A stretch of 64,000 bases of DNA from Streptomyces sp. DvalAA-43. GTDB taxonomy: Bacteria > Actinomycetota > Actinomycetes > Streptomycetales > Streptomycetaceae. A model generated the notes under the pieces. It searched no databases, had not been told where the DNA came from, and was given only the letters and a program-made list of their open reading frames with translations. Below are positions 51,102 through 60,750 of the stretch, one piece after another (positions within the stretch are counted from its first letter, which is position 1; the number at the start of each line of letters is the position of its first letter). The stretch is taken from contig NZ_FMBW01000040.1 of the NCBI RefSeq assembly GCF_900091725.1, positions 310,001 to 374,000 on the forward strand, written 5' to 3'. The translations under genes and the position numbers were made by a program.

Positions 51102-52071
51102 GTGGAGCGCGGGCTGACCCGCCCCGCGGAACGGTTGCGGATGAACATCGCCGCCGACTGCGAGATCAACGACGACGTGTTCGGCGAGGGGCTGGTCCGG
51201 CCGGAGGGGGTCGTCGACCCGGACTCCCTGGGGCTTCCCGAGGGGCAGCTCATGGAGGAGTACCTGAGCCGGTTCCGCCTCGGGCCCCACACGCGGCACC
51301 TGGCCTGGCTGGACTGCGGCAGCGGCGCCGACGGGCTGGAGCGGGAGTGGGACCTGGGGCCGGACGGCGCGCACGGCCTCAGCGAGCAGGAGCGGGACGC
51401 GGTCCGGTTCCGGGTGGCCCAGGGCATCACTGGCTCCGGGGAGCGCCTCGAAGGGGTGGCGGCGGTGGGCGGAGGAGGCGTTCCACCCGCCGCAGCCATG
51501 GCGGGAGCTGCTGGGTGCGGCGGTGCGTTCGGCCGCCTCCGGGTCCGGCGCGGGCGAGGACTACACGTACGGCCGCCCGTCGCGGCGCTCGGCCGGTGTG
51601 CCCGGCGCCGTGCTGCCGAGTCTGAGGCGCAGACCGCCCCGGGGCTGCGTGGTCATCGACACGTCCGCGTCGGTCAGCGACGCCGAACTGGGCAGCGCGC
51701 TCCTGGAGGTCGCCGCGATCTCCCGCGCGGTCGGCGGCCGCCGCGGCCTGGTCACCGTCCTTCCCTGCGACGCGGCGGCCCCGGTCGCGCACACGCTGTG
51801 CCGTGCCGAGGGAATCCCGCTGGTGGGCGGCGGGGGCACGGATCTGCGCTCGGGCTTCACCAGGGCCCTCCGGATACAGCCCCGGCCCGATGTCGTCGTG
51901 GTCCTGACCGACGGCCAGACCCCGTGGCCGAGCACACAGCCGCCGTGCCGGACGGTGGTGGGACTGTTCCCCCGGTCGTGGGACGCCGACGACGACCCCT
52001 CCTACATCCCGCGCTCCCCGCCCGCGTGGGCGCGGACGGTGGCCATCGGCGCGGATTCCGGGAGGCGGTGA
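51102..52071 (+). pseudogene. Truncated and frameshifted DUF2201/VWA-like metallopeptidase gene
   Basis: Two frames together reproduce the second half of a DUF2201 protein (metallopeptidase-like N-terminus plus VWA-like C-terminus). Frame one, 51102 to about 51440: RLRMNIAADCEINDDV, then LAWLDCGSGADGLEREWDLG and EQERDAVRFRVAQGI. The second frame resumes near 51440: GWRRWAEEAFHPPQPWRELL, then GEDYTYGRPSRRSAG and the VWA MIDAS-like VVIDTSASVSD and GGGTDLR. The N-terminal part with the zinc-binding HExxH is absent and the frame break falls between QGI and the WRRW segment. A strong GGAGGAGGA lies before GTG 51102, so a truncated peptide could be made. A sequencing error at the break cannot be excluded, but the missing N-terminus supports decay. 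Confidence 0.78.
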
Positions 52072-52148
52072 ACCTGCGGCAGACGCCGTCGGCCACTCGT
52101 ACGGTCTGCCGCCCGGGGCGGACACCGGGACCGCGCGGGGCGGTACGC

Positions 52149-53156
52149 CTACGGCCTGCCCGGCGTGCGGCGCGAGGGCGCGGGCCGGGGCACCTCGGTG
52201 GGGTCGTGGAGCGTACGGACGATGATGTCGCCCTTGGTGCGACCGGTGAGGGTCGCCGCCTCGGCGTGGTCACGGGCCGCCTGCTGGAGGGCGTCGGCCA
52301 CCACCCGGGCGGCCGCGGCGGTGGCGCCGGGGCCGGTGCGGTGGAGCGTCCGGGTGATCTGGCTGCCGGTGACGGGCAGCGCCGTCACCGTCACCTGCTC
52401 CAGCTGGGCCGCGAAGTGCGCGGGCAGGACCGTGGCCCCGAGCTGCCCGGCCAGCAGCGCCTGGACGGCGATCATGTGGTCGGCCAGGTGCTCGACCGAC
52501 GGCACGACCCCGTGGACGCCCGCGAACCGGGCGAAGGCGCGGCCGCGGGCGGAGTGCGCCGGGGCGCTGATCCATGGACGGCCGGAGAGTTCGGCGGCGG
52601 CGGACGGCTCCTCCCAGGCGGCCGGGACGACCACGCGGTAGTGGTCCTCGCTGAGCACCTGCGCCCGCGTCGAGGGCGGCAGCGGCAGCGCGGTGTCCCG
52701 GTCGTCGGTCATGACCAGGACGTCCAGCTCGCCCAGCCGCAGCTGCCGCAGGCCGTCCGGCAGCCCGGCCTCGACGAACCTCGGCTCGATCCGCGGATGC
52801 GACCGGGCCAGCAGCCGCAGCGCCCGGACCGCGACCCGGGCCAGCACCCATGACGTGGCCCCGATCGCCACCGGCCCCTGGATCACCTGCTGGTCCACCG
52901 AGCCCAGTTGCTGTGCCGCGCGGGTGAGTTCCTGGCCGATGCGGTCACCGGTGGCGGCGAGCATCCGTCCGGCCGCGGTGAGTTCCAGCCGGGTGCCCGA
53001 GCGGTCGACCAGCGGAAGGCCCACTTCCCGTTCCAGGCTGGCCAGTTGCTGCGAGACCGCCGAACGCGTATGGCCGAGCAGGCGGGCCGCCGGGGCGAGG
53101 CCGCCGCTCCGCGCGATCGCGCTCAGGACCAGCAGGCGCCTGGGGTCGAGGTCCAT
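52149..53156 (-). CDS. LysR-family regulator
   Basis: 335 residues. N-terminal winged helix (LVLSAIARSGGLAPAARLLGHTRSAVSQQLASLER, residues 9-43), then a periplasmic-binding-type effector domain (PVAIGATSWVLARVAVRALR, GELDVLVMTDD). ATG 53156 is correctly placed. A Pro/Arg-rich tail follows. It is divergent from the lipoprotein at 53374, a possible target; there is no obvious metabolic partner. It probably senses a small molecule. Confidence 0.9.
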   Translation of the reverse strand: MDLDPRRLLVLSAIARSGGLAPAARLLGHTRSAVSQQLASLEREVGLPLVDRSGTRLELTAAGRMLAATGDRIGQELTRAAQQLGSVDQQVIQGPVAIGATSWVLARVAVRALRLLARSHPRIEPRFVEAGLPDGLRQLRLGELDVLVMTDDRDTALPLPPSTRAQVLSEDHYRVVVPAAWEEPSAAAELSGRPWISAPAHSARGRAFARFAGVHGVVPSVEHLADHMIAVQALLAGQLGATVLPAHFAAQLEQVTVTALPVTGSQITRTLHRTGPGATAAAARVVADALQQAARDHAEAATLTGRTKGDIIVRTLHDPTEVPRPAPSRRTPGRP

Positions 53157-53373
53157 GCGCGCCGCCCTCCTCGGGGTCAGGGGTCGTGCCACGGACTGTA
53201 CCGAGGCACCGCCAGCAATCCTGTCGAGGGGTGTCAAGCAGCGCTGTGCGCCGGGGCTGCCTCATGGCCGCGCAGCTGGGAGACTCACCGGCATCCCGAG
53301 GGCTTCGGCCGGCACCACCCTGGCACAGGCATGCCCGAAGCCCGGTCATGTCCCGTTCACAAGGAGGCCGTCC

Positions 53374-54150
53374 ATGGCCAGTTCCGCTCCGAAACCGGTC
53401 CGAGCCACGTCCGCCCCGCGCCCCGGCCGGCCCGCCCTCGCACTGGCCGTGGCAGGCGCGCTGCTGGGGCTGCCCCTGGTGTCGGCCTGCGGCCCTTCCA
53501 GCAGCTCGTCCGACGGCGCCACCAACCCCCCTGCCCGAGGTGACACCGCCACGACCGGCGGCACAGGGAACACCAACGGCACAGGCGGCACAGGCGGGAA
53601 CACTTCCGGCAGCGGGAGCGGCGGCACCTCGTGGGCGCTCAGCGCCCCACGGACCGTGGCCGGTCATCCGCAGGGGCAGCCGCCGGCGGACATGGTGCGG
53701 AGGTTCGATGACGACACCCACAAGAACGCCGCGCGTCTCGGCGTCTCCGGCACCCCGGTACGCGCCTACTACGACGACCGGACCGACGGCGCGTGGATCT
53801 TCTACACGGGCGTCACCGGCAGCGGCTTCAAGCCCGACCGGCTGCACGACATCCTCGACCAGCTCCCGGCGGTCCACGACGACGGCGCCGGTGACCGGAC
53901 CACCACCAGCGCCATCGACGCCGAGCCCGGCCCGCACGGCGGCCGGGCGATCTGCAACACCGTCCTGCTCCGGACCGAGCTGCTCGTCACGGCGGTCTCC
54001 ACCTGCTCCTGGTTCACCCCGACCACCGCCGCCGGCATCACCCTCATCCCGAAGACCGACGGCACCGGCACCAAGCTCGGCTTCACCGCCGCCGATGTCG
54101 CCCCGATCATGCGGGCGGTCCGCGCCGAGGTCGAGGTCCCCCGGCGGTGA
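53374..54150 (+). CDS. Putative lipoprotein with a Ser/Gly/Thr-rich spacer
   Basis: 258 residues. Signal helix ALALAVAGALLGLPLVSACG ends at a lipobox Cys near residue 39, then a Gly/Thr/Ser-rich, low-complexity spacer (residues 41-88) leads to a folded C-terminal domain (residues 90-258) with several Trp, Tyr and paired cysteines (CNTVLL, STCSWFTP). I do not recognise the domain. The spacer would hold it away from the membrane through the wall. The ribosome site AAGGAGG is strong. It is divergent from the LysR gene and next to an alpha/beta hydrolase. Confidence 0.78.
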   Translation: MASSAPKPVRATSAPRPGRPALALAVAGALLGLPLVSACGPSSSSSDGATNPPARGDTATTGGTGNTNGTGGTGGNTSGSGSGGTSWALSAPRTVAGHPQGQPPADMVRRFDDDTHKNAARLGVSGTPVRAYYDDRTDGAWIFYTGVTGSGFKPDRLHDILDQLPAVHDDGAGDRTTTSAIDAEPGPHGGRAICNTVLLRTELLVTAVSTCSWFTPTTAAGITLIPKTDGTGTKLGFTAADVAPIMRAVRAEVEVPRR

Positions 54151-54334
54151 CACCGGCCGGCGTCCCACCGGCACCGGAACCGCACCGGATCCGCCCGGAA
54201 GGGGCGAGCGCGCCCCCCGATCACTCCCTGTGGTTTCCCAACGCACCGTCCCGGTAAGGGCTCTGATGCGCCATCATCGAATCGGGCGGGAAAGTCGGGC
54301 ACGCGGTGCCCGCACCATACGGAGGAGGCTCCAA

Positions 54335-55210
54335 GTGCGTAGTCAGGTGCGCGCGGCGGACGGGCGGCATCTGGTGGTGGAGCGTCTCGGGGATCCCCGC
54401 GGCAGACCGGTCTTCCTGCTGCACGGGATGCCGGGCAGCAGGCTCGGTCCGGCTCCGCGCGGCATGGTCCTCTACCAGCGCAAGACCCAGCTGATCACCT
54501 ACGACCGGCCGGGCTACGGCGAGTCCGACCGGCTGCCGGGCCGCTGTGTCGCCGACGCCGTCCAGGATGTGCGGGCCATCGCGGACCACCTCGGTCTCGA
54601 ACGGTTCGCCGTGGTGGGCCGGTCCGGCGGCGCCCCGCACGCCCTGGCCTGCGCGGCCCTGATGCCCGAGCGGGTGACCCGTACCGCCGCGCTGGTCGGG
54701 CTGGCTCCGTGGGGAGCCGACGGCCTCGACTGGTTCGAGGGGATGGCCGCCTCCAACGTGCTGGCGTACTCCACCGCGGCGGCCGATCCGGACGGGCTCG
54801 CGGAATCGTTCATCTCACGGTCCGCGGTGATCAGGAAGAACCCGGTCCGGCTCATCGACGACCTGCGCCAGGAGCTGACCGAATCCGACCGGATGGTGGT
54901 CAACGACGCCGGGGTCCGCACCATGCTGCTGCGCAACTACCGCGAGGGGCTGCGCACTTCGGCCTGGGGATGGATCGACGACGCGCTCGCGTTCAGCAAT
55001 CCGTGGGGCTTCGACCCGGCGGACATCACCGGGCCGGTGCTGCTGTGGCACGGCGAGAAGGACGTGTTCTCCCCGGTGGGCCACTCGCGCTGGCTGGCCG
55101 AGCGCATTCCGAACTCCACCGTCGTGGTGGAACCGACGGCCGCGCACTTCGACGCCCTGCACGCGCTGCCCAGAATTCTGAACTGGCTGCTGGAACCGCC
55201 CGCCTGCTGA
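54335..55210 (+). CDS. Alpha/beta-fold hydrolase
   Basis: 291 residues. LLHGMPGSRLG forms the oxyanion hole, the nucleophile elbow GRSGG puts Ser at residue 97, and the acid and His come late (WHGEKDVFSP, AHFDALH). No signal peptide, so it acts in the cytoplasm. The GTG at 54335 has GGAGGAGG 6 bases upstream; an earlier in-frame ATG exists but lacks such a site. Epoxide hydrolase or esterase activity is possible; the substrate is unknown. A strong bidirectional hairpin ends it against fxsT. Confidence 0.88.
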   Translation: MRSQVRAADGRHLVVERLGDPRGRPVFLLHGMPGSRLGPAPRGMVLYQRKTQLITYDRPGYGESDRLPGRCVADAVQDVRAIADHLGLERFAVVGRSGGAPHALACAALMPERVTRTAALVGLAPWGADGLDWFEGMAASNVLAYSTAAADPDGLAESFISRSAVIRKNPVRLIDDLRQELTESDRMVVNDAGVRTMLLRNYREGLRTSAWGWIDDALAFSNPWGFDPADITGPVLLWHGEKDVFSPVGHSRWLAERIPNSTVVVEPTAAHFDALHALPRILNWLLEPPAC

Positions 55211-55227
55211 GCGGCGCGCCCGGAAGC

Positions 55228-55261
55228 CGGGGAGCGTCCGGCGACGGCCGGACGCTCCCCG
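55228..55261. terminator. Strong bidirectional hairpin terminator
   Basis: A perfect 15-bp stem (55228-55242 with 55247-55261) with a GACG loop lies between the convergent hydrolase and fxsT ends. Confidence 0.85.
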
Positions 55262-55264
55262 CTC

Positions 55265-58200
55265 TCACACCGCCGTCGGTTCCAGCTCGCGCTCGAACCG
55301 GCTCTCGCTCCGGGCGATCCGGGTCATCGGGTGGTCGTCACCGAGCTGACGGGCCAGTTCCTCGCCCGTCTCGGCCCTCACCCGCAGGGCCTTGTCCTTG
55401 CGCCCCATCGCGTCGAGCGTGACCGCCATGTTGGACGTCATGGCCAGGGTCTCCGGGTGATGTGCCCCCAGTACCCTCCTGAGCTGCCCGGACACCTTCA
55501 CCTCGGTCTCCAGCACCAGGTCGAGATCCCCCTGTTCCGCCGTCGCGTTCGCCAGATTCATCACACAGAACAGGGTGTTGGGGTGCTCCGGCCCGTAGAC
55601 CTCCCGCATCGCCGCGACCACCCGGGTCAGCACCCGCGCCGACTCCTCCGGGGCCCCGGTCCCCGACTGGTAGACCCCGAGGTTGTTCAGGGCGGCCAGG
55701 GTGTACGGGTGCTTCTCCCCCGGCACCTTCATGTACTGGTCGACGACCTCCTGTGCGGTGTCCCTGGCCTCGACCGTCTCTCCGGCCGCGTACAGGTCGG
55801 CCGCCAGATTGAGGTCGCAGGCCAGCGACTCCGGGTTGGCGGAGGTGTACTTGGCCCGGTACCTGGCGCGGGTCGCCACCGTGAGCCTGCGGGCGTCCTC
55901 CAGCCTGCCTGCCCGGCGCAGCGACACCGCCAGGCTCTTGGCCGCGCTCAGGGTGCCCGGGAAGGCCCGGCCGAGCGTGGCCTTGTAGCTGTCGTACGTA
56001 CGGCTGAGGATGCCGACCGAGTCCTCGTACCGTCCGACGTCCCGCAGGTCACGGGCCAGGTTCATGGCCGAGGAGAGACTGTAGGGGTGTTCCGCGCCGA
56101 GCACCTCGACGCGGCGGTCGAAGACGTCCTGGTCGATCTCGCGGGCCTTGGCGTACTGGCCGATGGACCGCAGGGTGAACGCCAGGTTGTTGGCCGCGGC
56201 CAGCGTCCTCGGGTGCGACTCGTGGAAGATCTGGTTGAACCCGTCGGTCGCCTCGGTCGCCAGCTCGATCGCCCTGGTGTACTCCCCGAGCGTGCCGAGG
56301 TCGGTCGCCAGGCTGCTGGTGCTCATGTACGTGTGCGGATGCTCGGGGCCCAGGACCTCGCGCTGTGTCTCCAGGGTGATCTCGTCGAGTTCCCTGGCCT
56401 CCACGTAACGGCCGCGTGAGCGGTAGATGTTGGAGAGGTGGAAGCAGAGGTAGAGGTACTGGATGTCCCGCTCCCCCAGCGTCTGACGCCAGATCTCGCG
56501 CAGTTCCTCGCAGACGGTGGTGGCGGTCCGGAAGTCACCGCGCTTCCAGAGGTAGCGGACCCGGTCGATCAGCAGCCTGCGGGCCTCCGGCTCCTTGCAG
56601 TTGCGCGCGTCGGACGGGCCGAGGTGCGGCCAGATGGTGGCGAACTGCGGCCAGGTCGAGGGGTTGTCGATCGGCTCGTCGTCGTCGGGCCGGGCGCCCG
56701 CCAGGATGCGGTGGACGGCATGCCGGGCGTCCCGCTGCTCCTCCTCGGTGAGCTGTGCCCGGATGACGGCCTGGACGAGCCGGTGCACCTGGATGGAGTT
56801 GGAGACCTGGTCGACCTTGGCGAGGGCGAACCGGCCGATCTCCCGGATGACCCGGCCCAGCACCAGCTTCTCCTGGAGCGAGGCGTCGTACGGCTTCAGC
56901 GCCTCGATCATCTCCTTGCTGTACAGGAGGTTCCCGGAGATGGGCTCGGGTGCGAAGAAGGCGCAGAGCTGGAGCAGCCGCACCGCGGCGGGCGAGCGCT
57001 CCTTGAGCCGTTGGATGGAGATGTTCCAGGTCGCGGCGACCGGCTCCGGGTAACCGGCCGGCTGGTTGAGCGCCAGGACCTCGGGGGCCTGCTGGGCCAG
57101 CTGTTCCAGATAGGTGTCGATCGGAGTGGCGGTCTCCGCGATCCAGGCCGCCGCCTGTTCGACGGCCAGCGGCAGGTCACCGACCGCGGTGGCCACCTGG
57201 GCGGCGTCCTCGTCGGTCAGCCCCGGTGCCCGGCGCTGGAGGTGCTCGATGGACTCCTCGCGCAGGAAGACGTCGACGGGCAGCGCGTCGCCGTGCTGGG
57301 ACCAGGCCTGGTTGCGCGAGGTGACCAGGATGTGGCCGGAGCCGCCCTGCGGGAAGTAGCGACGGAGCCGTTCGGGGTCGTCGGCATTGTCGAAGACCAG
57401 CAGCCAGCGGTCCGAGGGCACACCGCGCCGCAGCAGGTCGACCGCCTCCTGGGAGGCTGCCGCCATGTCGTCGCCGCCCTGGGCGCCCAGCCGGACCGCG
57501 AGCTCGGCGAGGGCGGCCACCACGTCGTCGGTCTGCTCCGACGATATCCACCAGACCAGGTCGTAGTCGGCCATGAAGCGGTGCACGTACTCCAGGGCGA
57601 CCTGGGTCTTGCCCACGCCGCCGAGTCCGTACAGGGTCTGCGGCTGGGGCAGCACCACGGCCATGCCGCCGCCGAGCTGGTCGCGCATCCGTTCCAGGAC
57701 CATGGAGCGGCCGGTGAAACCGGGGTTGCGCGGCGGGGCGTTCCAGATCCTGGGGACGGTGCCCGGGAAGCGCGGTCCGGGCGACACCGCGTCGGTGAGC
57801 TGTACGGGCCGGTCCAGGGCGCGCAGCAGGGCGGCGGTGGCGTGCACCTCGTCGAGCCGGAAGAGGTCGACGGGGTTGCGGTCGATGTAGGGCGCGGAGA
57901 GCCGTACGTCCCCGACCCTGAGCGGCAGCAGATGGCGCCGCCCGCCGCCGGGGTCCTCCGCGACGGCCCGGTCCCAGAGGTTCACCGCGCGCTGGGACTT
58001 GAGGTAGGCGCTGGAGAGCAGCACGACGGTACGGGTCGCGTTCTCGGCGGCCGCGGCCGCCGGTTCGGGGGTCTCCCGCTCGGCGGACACATCGCGCGGT
58101 ACGACGCGGAACCCGGCCCGGGTGAGCACGGATTCGATCCAGTCTGCCCACATCCGGTTCTCCGCCACATAGCTGAGGAAGAGATCGGCGGGCAGGGCGG

Positions 58201-59200
58201 GCCTGCGCCTGGTGAACGCGTCCCGGATGCGCAGCCGTACCTCGTCGCCGACCGGTGGCATCGAGGTGATCTGCTGGTCGGTGATGACGGAGGTGAGCCG
58301 TTCGAAGGCGGAGAGCAGGGAGTTGGTGAGGCCCGACTCGTCACCGAAGGTCGCCAGGGTCTCCTCGTAGGCGTAGTAGGGGCGGTACGGGATCTCCACC
58401 GCACCCCAGTAGGCGGTGAGTTCGTCCCCCGAAAGGTCGCGCGGCAGCCGGTCGAACTTCAGCCGGGCCAGCGCCCGTCCGGCGTCGGCCTTCTCCTTCT
58501 CGCCCTCGTCGATGCGCATCGGGACGGGGAAGATGGAGATGGGACGGCCGGTGTAGCGCTCGGAGATCTGCCGGGCGACGGAGGCGGCGCCGTCGATGGA
58601 CTGGTCGCTGAGGGTGAAGCAGTCGACGAGGATGTCGGGGAGGTGGACGGTGCAGATGTCGGCGATGTCGCTGAGGCCGGTCCGGCTGTCGATGAGGACG
58701 TAGTCGTAGTTGGCCTTCATGTCGTCGCGCAGGGCGTCGAAGAAGTGGCCGCCGCCGAGCCGGTCGTAGAAGTTGTCCCAGTCGAAGGTGGAGACGGTCG
58801 CGGAGTATTCGCGGTTCTGCCGTCCGGCGGAGACGAAGTCGAGCGTGCCGCCCTGCGGGAACTCCCAGCCGAGCGCCTCGGGGGTGAGGGAGACCGCGTG
58901 CGGCTGGATGCGCGCGTAGTCGCGGTGCCAGTCGTCGGGGCGCTGGACGGGGCTGGTCGCGGCCCAGGCGTACTCGGTGATCAGATCGATGACGCCGGTG
59001 GTGGCACCGAGTGTCGAGGGGTCGAGGAACGGGTGGAAGAACCGGTGGAGCCCCGGCGCCTCCAGGTCCCAGTCGACGGCCAGTACCCGCTTTCCGTTGG
59101 CGGCGAGTATCCAGGCGGTGTTGGCCAGGGCCATGGTGCGCCCGGTGCCGCCCTTGTACGAGTAGAAGGTGACGATGCGCCCGTCACGACTGGCCGTCAT
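55265..59200 (-). CDS. fxsT: FxsT: ParA-like, TIR, NB-ARC and TPR protein of the FxSxx-COOH system
   Basis: 1311 residues in one frame. Residues 8-300: MinD/ParA-type ATPase with the deviant Walker A SYKGGTGRT and a DSRTG switch. Residues 335-470: TIR-like domain (DLFLSYVAENRMWADWIESV) whose usual catalytic-Glu segment reads NLWDRAV, so it may not be an NADase. Residues 500-800: NB-ARC/STAND core with GLGGVGKT near 527 and LLVFDNADD. Residues 920-1300: kinesin-light-chain-like TPR repeats (GPEHPHTYMSTSSLATDLG and repeats). This is a STAND-type signalling scaffold. The start ATG 59200 overlaps the fxsC stop by 17 bases. It is named for its association with FxSxx-COOH peptides; its role is not known. 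It resembles immune signal-transduction ATPases. Confidence 0.9.
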   Translation of the reverse strand: MTASRDGRIVTFYSYKGGTGRTMALANTAWILAANGKRVLAVDWDLEAPGLHRFFHPFLDPSTLGATTGVIDLITEYAWAATSPVQRPDDWHRDYARIQPHAVSLTPEALGWEFPQGGTLDFVSAGRQNREYSATVSTFDWDNFYDRLGGGHFFDALRDDMKANYDYVLIDSRTGLSDIADICTVHLPDILVDCFTLSDQSIDGAASVARQISERYTGRPISIFPVPMRIDEGEKEKADAGRALARLKFDRLPRDLSGDELTAYWGAVEIPYRPYYAYEETLATFGDESGLTNSLLSAFERLTSVITDQQITSMPPVGDEVRLRIRDAFTRRRPALPADLFLSYVAENRMWADWIESVLTRAGFRVVPRDVSAERETPEPAAAAAENATRTVVLLSSAYLKSQRAVNLWDRAVAEDPGGGRRHLLPLRVGDVRLSAPYIDRNPVDLFRLDEVHATAALLRALDRPVQLTDAVSPGPRFPGTVPRIWNAPPRNPGFTGRSMVLERMRDQLGGGMAVVLPQPQTLYGLGGVGKTQVALEYVHRFMADYDLVWWISSEQTDDVVAALAELAVRLGAQGGDDMAAASQEAVDLLRRGVPSDRWLLVFDNADDPERLRRYFPQGGSGHILVTSRNQAWSQHGDALPVDVFLREESIEHLQRRAPGLTDEDAAQVATAVGDLPLAVEQAAAWIAETATPIDTYLEQLAQQAPEVLALNQPAGYPEPVAATWNISIQRLKERSPAAVRLLQLCAFFAPEPISGNLLYSKEMIEALKPYDASLQEKLVLGRVIREIGRFALAKVDQVSNSIQVHRLVQAVIRAQLTEEEQRDARHAVHRILAGARPDDDEPIDNPSTWPQFATIWPHLGPSDARNCKEPEARRLLIDRVRYLWKRGDFRTATTVCEELREIWRQTLGERDIQYLYLCFHLSNIYRSRGRYVEARELDEITLETQREVLGPEHPHTYMSTSSLATDLGTLGEYTRAIELATEATDGFNQIFHESHPRTLAAANNLAFTLRSIGQYAKAREIDQDVFDRRVEVLGAEHPYSLSSAMNLARDLRDVGRYEDSVGILSRTYDSYKATLGRAFPGTLSAAKSLAVSLRRAGRLEDARRLTVATRARYRAKYTSANPESLACDLNLAADLYAAGETVEARDTAQEVVDQYMKVPGEKHPYTLAALNNLGVYQSGTGAPEESARVLTRVVAAMREVYGPEHPNTLFCVMNLANATAEQGDLDLVLETEVKVSGQLRRVLGAHHPETLAMTSNMAVTLDAMGRKDKALRVRAETGEELARQLGDDHPMTRIARSESRFERELEPTAV

Positions 59201-60515
59201 CCGTGTCCTCCGCATCCGTCGCAGGGTCGTGTGTCTCGGGGAGGTAGTTCGTCTGTGCCATGGGCCCCATCAGCCGGGTCCGTTCGGTGTGTCCGCCGCC
59301 GGTGGCGGGTGGGTACACCGCCGCGTGTCTCAGGTACTGCTGTGCCGCCACCTCGACCACCTGCGGCAGGATCTGCCCGAAGGCCTCCATGCTGGGCACG
59401 CCCTTGGCGGCGGCCCGGCAGTAGGCCCGCCCCTGGCGCATCTTGGTCGGCATGGTCCGTTCGAGCTTCTCGGTCAGTTCGGCCTCGGCGGCCATGCTCT
59501 CGTGGTCCTCGCGGTTCCACGGCACGACCATCGTCACCCAGGGGCGGTTCTCGGCGTCGAAGGCGGCGAGCCTGCGGCACCGGTCCTCGTCCTGGAGGGC
59601 CCAGCGGTCGACCAGCAGGATCTCCGGCCTGCTGGGCGGCTGCTTGCCCTCCGCGTGCCCGGCCTCCTCGTCGAAGGAGGTGACGGTCGCCTGGTAGTTG
59701 AGGGAGCGCACCATGTCCTCGGCCACATAGGCCAGGGGGCGGACGGCGGCCGGGTGGTAGGGGTTCCAGTCCTGCGGACTGTCGCCGTAGTAGTCGGCGT
59801 TGCGTCCCGCGGGAAGGTCGTGCCGGGTGGCGGCGGCGATGGTGACCTGCATGGGGCGGGGGCCGCCGACCGCGCTGTTGGGCGGGCCGAAGGCGCTGGG
59901 GGCGAGCCGGTAGTCGACGGGGCGGCCGGTGCCGATCCTGATGGTGTCGGCGACGTTGACGATGCGCTTGGCGAGTTCGTACACCGCGCGCTCGTACTCC
60001 TCGGCGAAGAGCCTGAGCTTGATCAGTCCGTAGAGTCCGTCACTGACGTAACGGTCCCCGAAATCACGGTGGTTGAACTGTAATCGCTCGGCGGGGCCGG
60101 GAAGCTGGCTCGGTGGTACCGGTACCCAGAGCGCCGGAACGATCGCCTCGCCCCGCTGGTTGGAGCGGGCCCGGTGATGGATGGCGCGCTGGGCGAAGGC
60201 ATACCACTCCTTGCCACACATCTCGCTCGCGAAATAGCGCGGTGAGAAGAGCGGAACGAACACTCGGCAGGTGGCGAGCACCTCGCCGAGCCGTTCCGAC
60301 CAGCCCTCGCCGGAGCGTATCTCGCGGTCGATGAACCCCGCGGGCGCGCCCGCGGGCAGATCCGTCATGGCCATCACATGGTCACAGAGATCCTTGAAGA
60401 GGCGTTCGACCCACATATCGGGGTCGGTTCCACGGCCGTAGCCCGGTGTATGGGCATAACTCAAGAAGAAGTACGGCCGATGGTCCGCCGCTCGCTGCTG
60501 CGGTGTTGCGTGCAC
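59184..60515 (-). CDS. fxsC: FxsC: TIR-like protein of the FxSxx-COOH system
   Basis: 443 residues. The TIR domain occupies about the first 170 (YFFLSYAHTPGYGRG at residue 15, then PLFSPRYFASEMCGKEW), and the glutamate at residue 103 sits where TIR NADases have the catalytic Glu, so this TIR may be active, unlike that of FxsT. The rest (residues 200-443) is FxsC-specific, with helical and Trp-rich segments and a proline-rich tail. I use GTG 60515, since HRPYFFLSYAHTP should be near the N-terminus; a longer start at ATG 60608 is possible but the extra 31 residues look non-coding. It lies between fxsB and fxsT in one operon. Confidence 0.85.
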   Translation of the reverse strand: MHATPQQRAADHRPYFFLSYAHTPGYGRGTDPDMWVERLFKDLCDHVMAMTDLPAGAPAGFIDREIRSGEGWSERLGEVLATCRVFVPLFSPRYFASEMCGKEWYAFAQRAIHHRARSNQRGEAIVPALWVPVPPSQLPGPAERLQFNHRDFGDRYVSDGLYGLIKLRLFAEEYERAVYELAKRIVNVADTIRIGTGRPVDYRLAPSAFGPPNSAVGGPRPMQVTIAAATRHDLPAGRNADYYGDSPQDWNPYHPAAVRPLAYVAEDMVRSLNYQATVTSFDEEAGHAEGKQPPSRPEILLVDRWALQDEDRCRRLAAFDAENRPWVTMVVPWNREDHESMAAEAELTEKLERTMPTKMRQGRAYCRAAAKGVPSMEAFGQILPQVVEVAAQQYLRHAAVYPPATGGGHTERTRLMGPMAQTNYLPETHDPATDAEDTDDGQS

Positions 60516-60750
60516 ACGACCCCCGTCCTGTGTGAGCACCCGCATCCCAGGAGTGAAGTGAATGCGAGCGAATTCATCATTCCGGAGCGGACGTAGCTCC
60601 ACCCCCATGGCGTTCGGTCATTCAACGCCGGTTTCCAGTCATCCGTTCCCGGGTTCGGCCGGTCATTTTCTTGATCGAATTCGGTCTGCGGCTGTTCCTC
60701 CCAGTTGTCCCGTGTTCACCGACACCCTCGGTCGAACCGGAATTCGAGCC
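60516..60750 (-). other. Lower-GC gap between fxsB and fxsC
   Basis: About 235 bases of lower GC than the neighbouring genes with no convincing ORF, promoter or hairpin that I can support. It may hold a promoter for fxsC/fxsT. If fxsC starts at 60608 the gap shrinks to about 140 bases. Confidence 0.4.
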
